Below, piece after piece: positions 15,915 to 25,377 of a DNA stretch of 43,780 nt. Each line of letters begins with the position of its first letter. Within the stretch, counting starts at the first letter, position 1. The notes under the pieces were generated by a model. That model saw only the letters and a list, made by a program, of their open reading frames with translations, had not been told where the DNA came from and searched no databases. A program made the translations under genes and the position numbers. The DNA comes from Litchfieldia salsa. GTDB taxonomy: Bacteria > Bacillota > Bacilli > Bacillales > Bacillaceae_L. The stretch spans positions 1-43,780 of the forward strand of contig NZ_FNJU01000010.1 in the NCBI RefSeq assembly GCF_900104555.1. Direction: 5' to 3'.

Positions 15915-16922
15915 ATGCTACAAGGACATCAAACATGGATTTATAAAAATAAACCTGTCATTCTTTCAACTGGTACTGTCGGTGGTCCTTTTGAAGCAAA
16001 TGGGTTATTAGCAAATGATTTTGACCTATTACACGAAGACTTGTGGCTAGGTGAGGATTCATATGAAAAAGCCCATAAAGTACTGTTTGAAGAGGCTTTC
16101 TACAAGGCGTTAGAAAAAGCTGATGTGTCAAAGGATCAACTACAGTTTATTCTTGCAGGTGACCTTATTAATCAAATTACACCATCCAGCTTTGCTGCTA
16201 GGACCATGGATAAACCATATCTTGGACTATTTGGGGCTTGCTCTACTTCTATGGAAGGCTTAGCACTTGGTGCCCATCTAGTGAATTATGGAAGTGCTGA
16301 GTATTTGTTAACTGGAGCGGCTAGTCATAATGCTGCTGTAGAGAAGCAATTTAGATATCCTACAGAATATGGTGGACAAAAACCACCAACGGCTCAATGG
16401 ACGGTAACTGGTGCAGGTGTCGCTCTATTAAGTAACAAAGGGAATGGTCCTCGTGTTACCTCTGCAACAATCGGACGAGTAGTCGATTTGGGTATGTCTG
16501 ACCCATTTAATATGGGCGGTGCCATGGCTCCTGCGGCTGTTGATACCATTATGGCACATCTTCGTGACCGTCAAATAGACGAATCATACTATGATTTAAT
16601 TGTTACAGGAGACTTGGGTCATATTGGTCGAGAGGTTTCCTATGACTTAATGAAAAAGCATGGACTAAATATAAATGAAGAAAAATATCAGGATTGTGGT
16701 TTACTAATCTACAGAGAAGACCAACCCGTGTTAGCTGGCGGCAGTGGCGCTGGATGCTCGGCAACCGTTACTTATGGACATTTACTAAACCGCATGAAAA
16801 AAGGCGAATTCAAACGAATCCTGGTTGTAGCTACTGGTGCATTATTATCCCCAATTTCATATCAACAAAAAGAAACAATTCCGTGTATTGCCCATGCAGT
16901 TTCTATCGAAAGTGATGAATAA
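15915..16922 (+). CDS. spoVAD: Stage V sporulation protein AD
   Basis: A 335-residue soluble protein of the SpoVAD family, which has a thiolase-like fold and binds dipicolinic acid on the inner membrane. Family landmarks are the N-terminal STGTVGGPFEANG, LAGDLINQITPSSFAAR, FGACSTSMEGLALGA with the conserved Cys, TGAASHNAAVEKQFRYPTEYG, MGGAMAPAA, and the C-terminal GGSGAGCSATV. It starts at the base after the spoVAC stop, so coupling is tight. In most spoVA operons spoVAE(b) comes next; here only a DUF1657 gene follows. Confidence 0.95.
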   Translation: MLQGHQTWIYKNKPVILSTGTVGGPFEANGLLANDFDLLHEDLWLGEDSYEKAHKVLFEEAFYKALEKADVSKDQLQFILAGDLINQITPSSFAARTMDKPYLGLFGACSTSMEGLALGAHLVNYGSAEYLLTGAASHNAAVEKQFRYPTEYGGQKPPTAQWTVTGAGVALLSNKGNGPRVTSATIGRVVDLGMSDPFNMGGAMAPAAVDTIMAHLRDRQIDESYYDLIVTGDLGHIGREVSYDLMKKHGLNINEEKYQDCGLLIYREDQPVLAGGSGAGCSATVTYGHLLNRMKKGEFKRILVVATGALLSPISYQQKETIPCIAHAVSIESDE

Positions 16923-16944
16923 TTAATTTAATGGAGGAATCGGC

Positions 16945-17151
16945 ATGACTGTAGGATCACAGGTTAAACAAAACTTGGCTAGTTTAAAGAGTATACAGGC
17001 TTCATTACAAGGTCTAGCTTTAAAATCAGTAAATGAACAATCACAACAAATGTATCATGAAACCATGATTGTTACCGAAGAAATTATCGATGACATCAAA
17101 AAAAGAGTGGGAGAACTAGAACGAGAAGAACCGCAATATAAAGGCTTCTAA
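16945..17151 (+). CDS. DUF1657 small protein, copy 2
   Basis: A 68-residue paralogue of the protein at 15139, sharing the MTV...QV.Q.LA.LKS.QAS start, a central QQMY, and the EEPQY end. With the domain at the end of the 2Duf-like protein, this is the third DUF1657 copy in the operon. ATGGAGGAATC gives a good ribosome site 22 bp after spoVAD. It is the last gene before the terminator. Confidence 0.85.
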   Translation: MTVGSQVKQNLASLKSIQASLQGLALKSVNEQSQQMYHETMIVTEEIIDDIKKRVGELEREEPQYKGF

Positions 17152-17205
17152 CTCAAGGCTATTTTCAATCCTTGTTTTTCTATATATACCTTGTCTACAC
17201 TCTGT

Positions 17206-17240
17206 AAAGAGCTTACTTTAAGTAATGCTCTTTTTCTTTT
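17206..17240 (+). terminator. Terminator of spoVA-type operon
   Basis: AAAGAGC-TTACTT paired with AAGTAA-(T)-GCTCTTT, one bulged T, followed by TTCTTTT. Confidence 0.85.
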
Positions 17241-17301
17241 GTCCATGTCATAGAAATGACGCTTGAACTACTTCATCCTGTATGTTAAATTTTTACTGTG
17301 A

Positions 17302-18642
<1,341 letters not shown>

Positions 18643-18657
18643 TGATAGATTGTGAGG

Positions 18658-18684
18658 ACCCGTGGGGATTGCTGCGGGTTTTTT
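18658..18684 (+). terminator. Terminator after metY
   Basis: ACCCG and CGGGT arms followed by TTTTTT, 16 bp after the stop. Confidence 0.7.
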
Positions 18685-19654
18685 AGTTTGGGAAAACTAA
18701 GTGATAGAGTCTAGATTTGTTTTGACCGCTATATGGGAGATTTAGAGATTTTAGTAATTTATTTGCTACATTGGTAGAATTAATTAAGACAAAGTTCCTA
18801 AACTGGCTATTTGTAATCATTGGTGATATGAGCAAGGAGTAATCAATAAGTGTTTGTATATGTGCATCATGATTTTTAATTCTGCATTTAGGACAATACC
18901 AATTTCCATAGGTTCTAACTAAAGGGAGATGATTGCACTTTGGACATATCACTCCTTTATTTAGGTCTGTGTAGTTTAGCCGATATTGGGCTAAGATTGA
19001 TTGATCTAAAGGAACATGTTGTCTAATTAGTAGACGAGATAATTTTCTTATCTCCTATTCTGTTAAAATATCTAAGTTATGGAAGCTGGTTAGTTCTTTG
19101 ATCTTTTCAGGAAGATTTTCATTATGTATTACTTTCTGAGCAATTTTTCTATTTTCAGAGGTTGTTCGGATGACCGTTTGTGGGCTACTAATTACGATTA
19201 TGGGGTAGATTGGGACTTCAGGGAAATTAGATCTTTTAAGCCATGCACTTAATTGTGAGGATTGTTTTTCAATTTGGGAGAGTGGATAGCGAAAACCACT
19301 TTCTATACCATCTTTTGTACGAATAAGCTGCTTAAAGATTGGATCGAAATATAGTGTACCTGCTATGTTCTTTATTTCAATGGGTATAAGTATTGTTTTT
19401 GTAACAATTAATGTATCAATTTGAAAAAAACGGTTTTGTTGGTCAGACAGACGAATATCATGTAATATCCAATAATTATCCTTATCCAGGAAGCCTAAGT
19501 GATAATCTATTGAAGTCTCACCTTTAAAACCAGCTTCGCGTTTTTTGAGATCTTCCATTATAATTGGATACATTTTATGCTGAGGAGATAGTCTACGGAG
19601 TAAAGCCTGTTGTTTCTTTAAAATTAAGGGGAAATCTCTTTCTTTTAGGATCAT
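18683..19654 (-). pseudogene. NERD nuclease-related protein with zinc ribbon, split by an amber codon
   Basis: The first part (19654-19055, 199 residues) is a NERD domain: FKGETSIDYHL near residue 43, HDIRL, FQIDTLIVTKTILIPIEIKN (Asp and Glu-x-Lys core) and Ser-rich C-terminal strands. It stops at TAG (19055-19057). Continuing in the same frame past this single stop gives EIRKLSRLLIRQHVPLDQS, then a zinc ribbon CPKC...YCPKC and a helical C-terminus to 18683, the usual order of Bacillus NERD proteins of about 320 residues. One base change therefore separates the halves. It is either a recent pseudogene, two separate peptides, or a sequencing error. The zinc-ribbon part alone could start at GTG 18952. 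Confidence 0.82.
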
Positions 19655-19827
19655 TTTATCACTCCTTTCAATTAAATTTTATTATAGTATGACATATTTG
19701 ATTTGCAAGTTGCTAAAATTATGATTTTGATAGAAATATAGACTGAAAAACATAAATATATAGGCAACTAGATTGATTCATTCGTATTCTTGAGGTAATT
19801 CCTTTAGTTTAAGCTTGTTGGGAAAAG

Positions 19828-19902
19828 TTTATCTGCTACTTTTTGTCGAATATCCGTCACTTTGCTTATTTTATCTGTCACTTCCTTGCATTTATCTGCC
19901 AC
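19828..19902 (-). repeat. Degenerate 21-bp tandem repeat with 7-codon periodicity
   Basis: On the minus strand the units are GTGGCAGATAAA..., GTGACAGATAAA..., GTGACGGATATT... and GTAGCAGATAAAC, spaced exactly 21 bp. Read in one open frame they encode VADKCKE-VTDKISK-VTDIRQK-VADKLFP. That frame starts at GTG 19980 and ends soon after, with no ribosome site, so a real gene is doubtful. It lies between the NERD gene and the PLP enzyme gene. Confidence 0.65.
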
Positions 19903-19948
19903 ATTTAACAGAATATCGATTTTCCGACAAAACTTCGTAGAAAAATCC

Positions 19949-19976
19949 AAAATAGCCACTCCCAAATAGAGTGGCC
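19949..19976 (-). terminator. Terminator after the PLP lyase/synthase gene
   Basis: Minus strand: GCCACTC and GAGTGGC stem with a TATTTGG loop, followed by TATTTTGG. It starts 9 bp after the stop. Confidence 0.75.
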
Positions 19977-19984
19977 CCACAATA

Positions 19985-21169
19985 CTAGATCTTCGCCAAA
20001 GCTTGCAACACGTCCGCCTTCAAGTCTTCAATGTGCTCCAGCCCAACAGAATAACGCACATAGTTTGGTGGAATGCCAGCTACCTTCATTTGCTCTTCAT
20101 TCAGATGACCTTCCCACATGGCAGCAGAATGAATAACCAATGATTCCACACCGCCCAAACTAACCGCATTTAATGATAGATTTAATGCTGACACAAATCG
20201 TTGGGTAGCTGCATAATCCCCTTTAATCGCAAACGCGATGACAGCACCGAATCCTTTCATTTGTTGCTTTGCCAAATCATGCTGTGGATGGCTAACAAGT
20301 CCTGGGTAAGACACACTTTCAATTTCTGGCTGATTTTCCAGGAATTCCGCTAGAGCTAATGCGTTATAATTAATACGCTCCATACGAACAGGTAATGTCC
20401 TCAAACCACGTAATAGTAACCATGCATCCATCGGTGATAACACAGAACCAATCGATGTATGTGTATCCCAAATTACTTCTGCCAATTCATGACTCGTACA
20501 AATCACACCAGCTGTAATATCACTATGCCCCCCCAAATATTTAGTCGCGCTATGTACGATAACATCAACTCCTAAATCATGAGGACGCTGATTAATTGGA
20601 GATGCAAATGTATTATCAGCTACTACGAGGATTCCTCGTTCCTTTGCGAGTGTTGTAACAGCAGCCAAATCTGTTAATAGCAACGTAGGATTTACTGGTG
20701 TTTCAAGTAAGATTAGCTTTGTATTTGGTTTGATTGCATCTCCAAAAGCCGATAGGTCAGTTTGATCAACAATCGTCACTTCCACACCAAATCTCGGCAG
20801 CATTTCATCCATGATTTTTGCGGTACTCATATAATGACTCTTTTGGGCAATCACATGATCACCTGTCGCAACCATTGAAAGAAGGACGGTTGTAATCGCC
20901 CCCATACCTGATCCAGTGACAAGGGCAGTTTCAGTTCCCTCAAGATCAGCCATGATCATTTTAACTCTCTCATGTACAGGATTTCCGTATCGAGTGTAAT
21001 ATTGTGGATGTTGAGGGGTGCTTGCCATTTCAGCAAATTCAGCTGAATCTTTTGCGGGAAAAGTGGAGGTATAATAAATAGCAGGTGCTACAGTTCCCTC
21101 TTTTTCTCCCCATTCATGATCTGCGTGTAAGACTAATGTTTCTCTATTGTATTTTTCATTATTTTTCAT
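19985..21169 (-). CDS. Cystathionine gamma-synthase / gamma-lyase family PLP enzyme
   Basis: A 394-residue member of the Cys/Met-metabolism PLP family. Landmarks are [75 protein letters not shown], and the PLP Lys in HSATKYLGGHSD. The C-terminal SLGGVESLVIHSA is typical. Sequence alone does not separate cystathionine gamma-synthase, cystathionine gamma-lyase and methionine gamma-lyase; the short form without the MetY insertion excludes MetY. AAAGGG precedes the ATG. It is a single gene with its own terminator. Confidence 0.85.
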   Translation of the reverse strand: MKNNEKYNRETLVLHADHEWGEKEGTVAPAIYYTSTFPAKDSAEFAEMASTPQHPQYYTRYGNPVHERVKMIMADLEGTETALVTGSGMGAITTVLLSMVATGDHVIAQKSHYMSTAKIMDEMLPRFGVEVTIVDQTDLSAFGDAIKPNTKLILLETPVNPTLLLTDLAAVTTLAKERGILVVADNTFASPINQRPHDLGVDVIVHSATKYLGGHSDITAGVICTSHELAEVIWDTHTSIGSVLSPMDAWLLLRGLRTLPVRMERINYNALALAEFLENQPEIESVSYPGLVSHPQHDLAKQQMKGFGAVIAFAIKGDYAATQRFVSALNLSLNAVSLGGVESLVIHSAAMWEGHLNEEQMKVAGIPPNYVRYSVGLEHIEDLKADVLQALAKI

Positions 21170-21287
21170 TTTTTAACCCTTTCTATTTTCTGAAAATTTT
21201 AATCGTTTTGAATAAATATTCGATATAATTTCAAAAATACCTGCTAAATAAGATATATCTCTAAAACTTCTATAAGATACACCCTAT

Positions 21288-21986
21288 TTAACAGTAGACT
21301 TTGGGAGACTTTACACCAGAGTTAAGAGACATTATATGTTGAACGACTCCCTTTTCAATATAGACAATTCGATCAGCAAGAGCTTTTGCATCAGCTTGAT
21401 CGTGTGTTACAAAAATCGAGGTAATTCCTGTCTGCTTAAGAATGGCTCGTAAGTCATCTCTAATTTTCACCTGCAGACTTGCGTCAAGATTACTAAAAGG
21501 CTCATCAAATATTAGTAGAGAAGGAGCTGGTGCTAACGCTCTTGCAAGTGCAACACGTTGTTGCTGACCTCCACTTAATTCATAGGGATACCGCTTTTTA
21601 TAATCAGCTAAGTTAACCAGTGTCAGCATTTCTTCGATTCTTTCCTGTTTTTTCCTCCTAGTCATGCTTCGGAGACCAAATTTAATATTTTTTTCTACAG
21701 TCATGTGAGGAAAAAGAGCGTAATCTTGAAACACCATTCCAATCCCTCTTTTTTCCGGAGCAACAAAAGTTCGATCGTCTACAAATTTAATTCCATTGAT
21801 TGAAATAAGACCAGACTGTGGGATTTCCAATCCGGCAATTAAACGTAATAGCGTACTCTTACCACTACCACTTTCACCTAGAATAGCAATCGTCTCTCCT
21901 TTTTCAATGTTTAATGAAAAATCTTTTATTGTTAGTTCGCTTGTATTCTTGTATTGGTATTGTAGATTTTCAATTTGCACAAACAC
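21288..21986 (-). CDS. fbpC: Fe(III) ABC transporter ATP-binding protein, short form
   Basis: A 232-residue ABC ATPase of the FbpC/PotA group. Walker A is GESGSGKST (about 36-44), the Q loop is MVFQDYALFPHMTV, the signature is LSGGQQQRV, Walker B is LLIFDEPFSNLD, and the switch is FVTHDQADA. Typical FbpC proteins have a further 100 or so residues with a TOBE domain; this one ends soon after VYIEKGVVQ with an unrelated tail, so it is truncated or a naturally short type. Its GTG start overlaps the permease stop region, so it is the second gene of fbpB-fbpC. Confidence 0.85.
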   Translation of the reverse strand: MFVQIENLQYQYKNTSELTIKDFSLNIEKGETIAILGESGSGKSTLLRLIAGLEIPQSGLISINGIKFVDDRTFVAPEKRGIGMVFQDYALFPHMTVEKNIKFGLRSMTRRKKQERIEEMLTLVNLADYKKRYPYELSGGQQQRVALARALAPAPSLLIFDEPFSNLDASLQVKIRDDLRAILKQTGITSIFVTHDQADAKALADRIVYIEKGVVQHIMSLNSGVKSPKVYC

Positions 21987-23630
21987 TTAACGTTGCTCCC
22001 CTCTATCTAGAATTCTATGAAAGAAAAATATACAAACAGCGCTTACTAAAATAATTAACAAAGATGCGCTTGCTGCCTCACTTATCATCTCATCATTTGC
22101 ATATCGAAAGGCTCTAGTAGCTAATGTTTGAAAGTTAAATGGTTGGAGGAGCATAGTTAATGGTAGTTCTTTTAAAATATCAACAAAGACGAGAATGAAA
22201 CCACCAAATATGGCTCCCTTTACCATCGGAATATCTACTTTAAAAAATGTTTTTATTGTTGAAGACCCAAGAGTTCTCGATGCCTCTGTAAATCTTATGC
22301 CTACCTTTTCAAAACCTGCTTCAATCGAATTATATCCAACTGCTAAAAATCGAATGATATAAGCTGAAATTAACATAACTAAGCTCGTTCTTAATACAAA
22401 GGTTGTATCTATAGAAAACATCGTGAAAAGTGAAGATAGATATCTATCTAAAGCTAAAAATATCGTGATGACACCAATTGCAATAACTGCCCCAGGCACT
22501 GAATACCCTAATACAGTAACCCTTGAGAGGAATTTAGGAAATAAGCCACGATGTATACGTGAGTAATTTGCGATAATTAGTCCAATAACAACAATAAACA
22601 TTGAAGCTATTGCAGCAGTAAAAAAAGAATTTCCTACTAAAATATAAAACTCTTTTGATAAGATTCTTTCATAAGTCATCAACATCCAAGAAATTAATTG
22701 AATAAAAGGAATCATGAATCCAAAACTAAAGATAAAAAAGCAGTAACTAAACGCGATCCAAGCCTTTAAACCTTTTAATTGTGTCGGCTGGATTGGTCTT
22801 ATTTTTGTTGAAGAGAAACTAAACTGTTTTCTTCCACGTACTATCTTTTCCAATAATAAAATCATAATAACGACAACCATTAAAGTACCAGCTAATTTAA
22901 ATGCAGAATCCTTGTCTCCCATTGCAAACCAGGTTTGAAAAATAGATGTGATAAATGTCTGGATTCCATAATATTTAACAACACCATAATCATTTATTAC
23001 TTCTAACATGACAATTGTTATACTACCGATAATAGCTGCTCTAGAGATAGGTAGAACAATTCTAAAGAAAATCCCAAAAGAACTACTTCCTAATAAACGA
23101 GCATTTTCAATAATAGAAGAGGATTGGTTTTCAAAAAAGCTTTTGGTTATAACGAAAACATATGGAAAGAGAAACATCGTAAAGATAAATATAGTGCCCT
23201 CCAAAGACATTATACTAAAGAACTTTTGGTCCATTTGAATTCCAAAAGAGTTTCGAAGGGTCGATTGGATAAACCCTGTATAATTTACAATCCCATGATA
23301 AGTGTATGCACCAATAAATGGGGGGATTGCTAAAGGCAAGATTAGCCCCCACTTAAAGAAACTACGAAAAGGAAACTTATAGACTGTCACAATCCAGGCT
23401 AAACTAGTACCAATAATTGTTGTAGTTAGTGCAGTAAACACTAATAAAATAACCGTGTTACTAATAATATCAATTAATAAGTACTCTCTTATGTGGTACC
23501 AATTCTCATTTGCCTCTCCAAAAAACTGAATGGCTATTAAGGTAGTTGGTAATAAAATAATGGTAATAAAAATAAAGCTTAGTAACGCCCATATATTAAA
23601 TTGAGTTTTTATTTGTTGAATTAACCTCAT
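21987..23630 (-). CDS. fbpB: Fe(III) ABC transporter permease, two fused membrane domains
   Basis: A 547-residue permease with about 12 hydrophobic segments and two binding-protein-dependent transport domains in tandem, as in FbpB/SfuB. EAA-like loops are ENARLLGSSSFGIFFRIVLP in the first half and EASRTLGSSTIKTFFKVDIP in the second. It makes the whole channel as one chain and pairs with FbpA and FbpC. It has its own Fur-box-overlapped promoter downstream of the fbpA terminator. Confidence 0.9.
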   Translation of the reverse strand: MRLIQQIKTQFNIWALLSFIFITIILLPTTLIAIQFFGEANENWYHIREYLLIDIISNTVILLVFTALTTTIIGTSLAWIVTVYKFPFRSFFKWGLILPLAIPPFIGAYTYHGIVNYTGFIQSTLRNSFGIQMDQKFFSIMSLEGTIFIFTMFLFPYVFVITKSFFENQSSSIIENARLLGSSSFGIFFRIVLPISRAAIIGSITIVMLEVINDYGVVKYYGIQTFITSIFQTWFAMGDKDSAFKLAGTLMVVVIMILLLEKIVRGRKQFSFSSTKIRPIQPTQLKGLKAWIAFSYCFFIFSFGFMIPFIQLISWMLMTYERILSKEFYILVGNSFFTAAIASMFIVVIGLIIANYSRIHRGLFPKFLSRVTVLGYSVPGAVIAIGVITIFLALDRYLSSLFTMFSIDTTFVLRTSLVMLISAYIIRFLAVGYNSIEAGFEKVGIRFTEASRTLGSSTIKTFFKVDIPMVKGAIFGGFILVFVDILKELPLTMLLQPFNFQTLATRAFRYANDEMISEAASASLLIILVSAVCIFFFHRILDRGEQR

Positions 23631-23682
23631 ACAACCACATCCTTAAATTAGAGCGATATCATAAGTTCTACTTTCTATCTTT

Positions 23683-23711
23683 AGTATACAGAAAACCTAA
23701 CCGCAAGTGAA
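23683..23711 (-). promoter_or_regulatory. Sigma-A promoter of fbpBC
   Basis: Minus strand: TTCACT (-35), 17-bp spacer, TATACT (-10). The -35 overlaps a Fur-box-like sequence. It lies about 55 bp upstream of the fbpB start. Confidence 0.65.
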
Positions 23712-23722
23712 TATCATTCTCA
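23708..23722. promoter_or_regulatory. Fur-box-like operator before fbpB
   Basis: TGAATATCATTCTCA matches the 7-1-7 Fur consensus TGATAATNATTATCA at 11 of the 14 defined positions and overlaps the fbpB -35. Confidence 0.55.
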
Positions 23723-23723
23723 A

Positions 23724-23761
23724 ACAAAAAGCTGCAACCGAAGAACCGTTCGGTGCAGCTT
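23724..23761 (-). terminator. Terminator between fbpA and fbpB
   Basis: Minus strand: AAGCTGC-ACCGAA paired with TTCGGT-(T)-GCAGCTT, one bulge, followed by TTTTTGTTT. It separates fbpA from fbpBC. Confidence 0.85.
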
Positions 23762-23774
23762 AATTTTTATCATA

Positions 23775-24872
23775 TTATTTCCAACCAACTTCGTTAAAGA
23801 TTTGAATGGCACGAGTATTGTTATCTCCAAGAATGGTTAAGTTAATATCTTGCTCTTTAAATTCTCCCCAAGATGTTAACGTTTCTGTTACAGCCGCTTC
23901 AGGATTAACAGGATATTCATTGTTTCCTTCAGCAAATAACTCTTGCGCCTCTACACTTGTTAAAAACTCGATAAATTTAACAGCATTATCTACATTTTTC
24001 GCATGTTTTACGACAGTAGCCCCACTAATGTTAATATGTGTACCATTTGTATCTTGGTTAGGGAAGAAAACTCCCACTTGTTCTGCTACTTTTACTTCTT
24101 CTGAATCAGTTGAATTTAACAATCTACCAACATAGTACGTATTAGAAATAGCTATATCACCTTCACCAGCTACAACAGCTTTTATTTGATCTGTATCTCC
24201 TCCTTCTGGAGTTCTCGCCATATTAGCAACAATTCCAGCAGCCCATTCCTTTGCAGCCTCTTCACCATTTAGCTCAATAAATGAAGCTAATAACGATTGG
24301 TTATAGATATTTTCAGAAGAACGAATCAATACACGACCTTTCCATGTATCTTCAGTTAAAGCTTCATATGTTGAAAGTTCAGATGGATCTACACGATCCT
24401 TTGCATAAACAATAACACGTGCTCTTTTCGTTAATCCGAACCAATGGTTTTCAGTATCTCGTAGTTTCTCTGGAATATTAGATGATAACACATCACTTTC
24501 AATAGCTTGTGTTAAGCCATCAGCTTTCAAGCGAGCTAAATTCCCTGCATCAGCAGTTATAAATAAATCAGCCTCTGTTGCTTCACCTTCATCTTTAAGA
24601 CGTTGTACTAGCTCGTCTTTCCCTGAGATCACATTTACTTCAATACCTGTTTCTTCAGTGAACTTTTTGTAAAGCTCCTCATCTGTATCATAGTGCCTTG
24701 TTGTATAAAGATTTACTACTCCTGCTTCTTCTTTTTGATCAGCTACTTGTTCTTGTGTTTTTTCTGCTTGTTTCTCTGTTGTTTCTTCTGTTGAAGTCTC
24801 GCTGCACCCCACTAACGCTAGAACTAAGATAGAAAATAATACGGCATATAACGCTCCCTTTAATTTCTTCAT
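23775..24872 (-). CDS. fbpA: Fe(III)-binding lipoprotein of ABC transporter
   Basis: A 365-residue solute-binding protein of the FbpA/FutA ferric-iron group. A lipoprotein signal ends at LVGC (residue about 23), followed by a Glu/Lys/Gln-rich linker. The mature part starts VNLYTTRHYDTDEELY, typical of Fe(III) binders that use clustered Tyr ligands. ISNTYYVGRLL near residue 240 supplies the Tyr pair. It captures ferric iron outside the membrane for the FbpB-FbpC channel. It has a strong promoter covered by Fur boxes. Confidence 0.92.
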   Translation of the reverse strand: MKKLKGALYAVLFSILVLALVGCSETSTEETTEKQAEKTQEQVADQKEEAGVVNLYTTRHYDTDEELYKKFTEETGIEVNVISGKDELVQRLKDEGEATEADLFITADAGNLARLKADGLTQAIESDVLSSNIPEKLRDTENHWFGLTKRARVIVYAKDRVDPSELSTYEALTEDTWKGRVLIRSSENIYNQSLLASFIELNGEEAAKEWAAGIVANMARTPEGGDTDQIKAVVAGEGDIAISNTYYVGRLLNSTDSEEVKVAEQVGVFFPNQDTNGTHINISGATVVKHAKNVDNAVKFIEFLTSVEAQELFAEGNNEYPVNPEAAVTETLTSWGEFKEQDINLTILGDNNTRAIQIFNEVGWK

Positions 24873-24899
24873 GTTTTCCCCCTATGTACATTTTAATAA

Positions 24900-24918
24900 G
24901 AGAATGAATTTCATTCTC
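24900..24918. promoter_or_regulatory. Fur-box-like palindrome downstream of the fbpA start point
   Basis: GAGAATGAATTTCATTCTC is a perfect 19-bp palindrome with Fur-like half-sites, about 28 bp before the fbpA start codon. Confidence 0.65.
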
Positions 24919-24928
24919 AACTAAATGA

Positions 24929-24957
24929 ATTATATTGCAAGTGATAATCATTGTCAA
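24929..24957 (-). promoter_or_regulatory. Consensus sigma-A promoter of fbpA
   Basis: Minus strand: perfect TTGACA, 17-bp spacer, perfect TATAAT. The -35 is covered by the Fur box at 24942-24956. Confidence 0.9.
24942..24956. promoter_or_regulatory. Fur box over the fbpA -35
   Basis: TGATAATCATTGTCA matches TGATAATNATTATCA with one mismatch. Binding would block the promoter when iron is sufficient. Confidence 0.85.
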
Positions 24958-25132
24958 TCACAATATTTTTCACTTGTTCATATATTTAGAATTATTTATC
25001 TCTTTTTTTCGAAGTTACTGGACAGCATGGTTCCTTGAAAGTAGTAAGAGGTGCATACTACTCATCTATAATCAAGGCTATGTTAAACAATAGTGTTGAT
25101 TTTTAAAGGAACAAAGACGGGAAGTACACTGT

Positions 25133-25163
25133 AAAAAAACAGCCCTAATTTTTCAGGGCTGTT
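25133..25163 (-). terminator. Terminator next to MFS remnant
   Basis: Minus strand: AACAGCCCT paired with AGGGCTGTT, followed by TTTTTTT. It lies about 105 bp beyond the end of the transporter-like remnant, probably its original terminator. Confidence 0.8.
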
Positions 25164-25268
25164 CTGAATATTTAACTTCTTTACTTGTGCAACTAAAGCC
25201 ATCCATTAGTTATACATAAAGACCTATACATTAGTTGGATATTAAATAAATGATGTGGTAATAAGTCA

Positions 25269-25377
25269 TTATTTCTTGCGTTTTCGCTCTAAAAATATGG
25301 GTGCTATATTTAGTCAGATAGAAACAATTGTCAAAAACCAAAATGCCCTTGCCATACCAGGTATTACATCCGATAAC
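25269..25377 (-). pseudogene. Remnant of a transporter C-terminus
   Basis: The minus frame reads SDVIPGMARAFWFLTIVSI, a TGA, then LNIAPIFLERKRKK and a stop. A hydrophobic segment followed by a basic tail looks like the last helix and tail of an MFS-type transporter. The rest of the gene is missing: upstream lies a truncated transposase. Too short for a firm family call. Confidence 0.45.

Noticed and set aside
19828-19912. CRISPR-like array
   Set aside because: Units are contiguous 21-bp degenerate repeats without spacers, and no cas gene is present.
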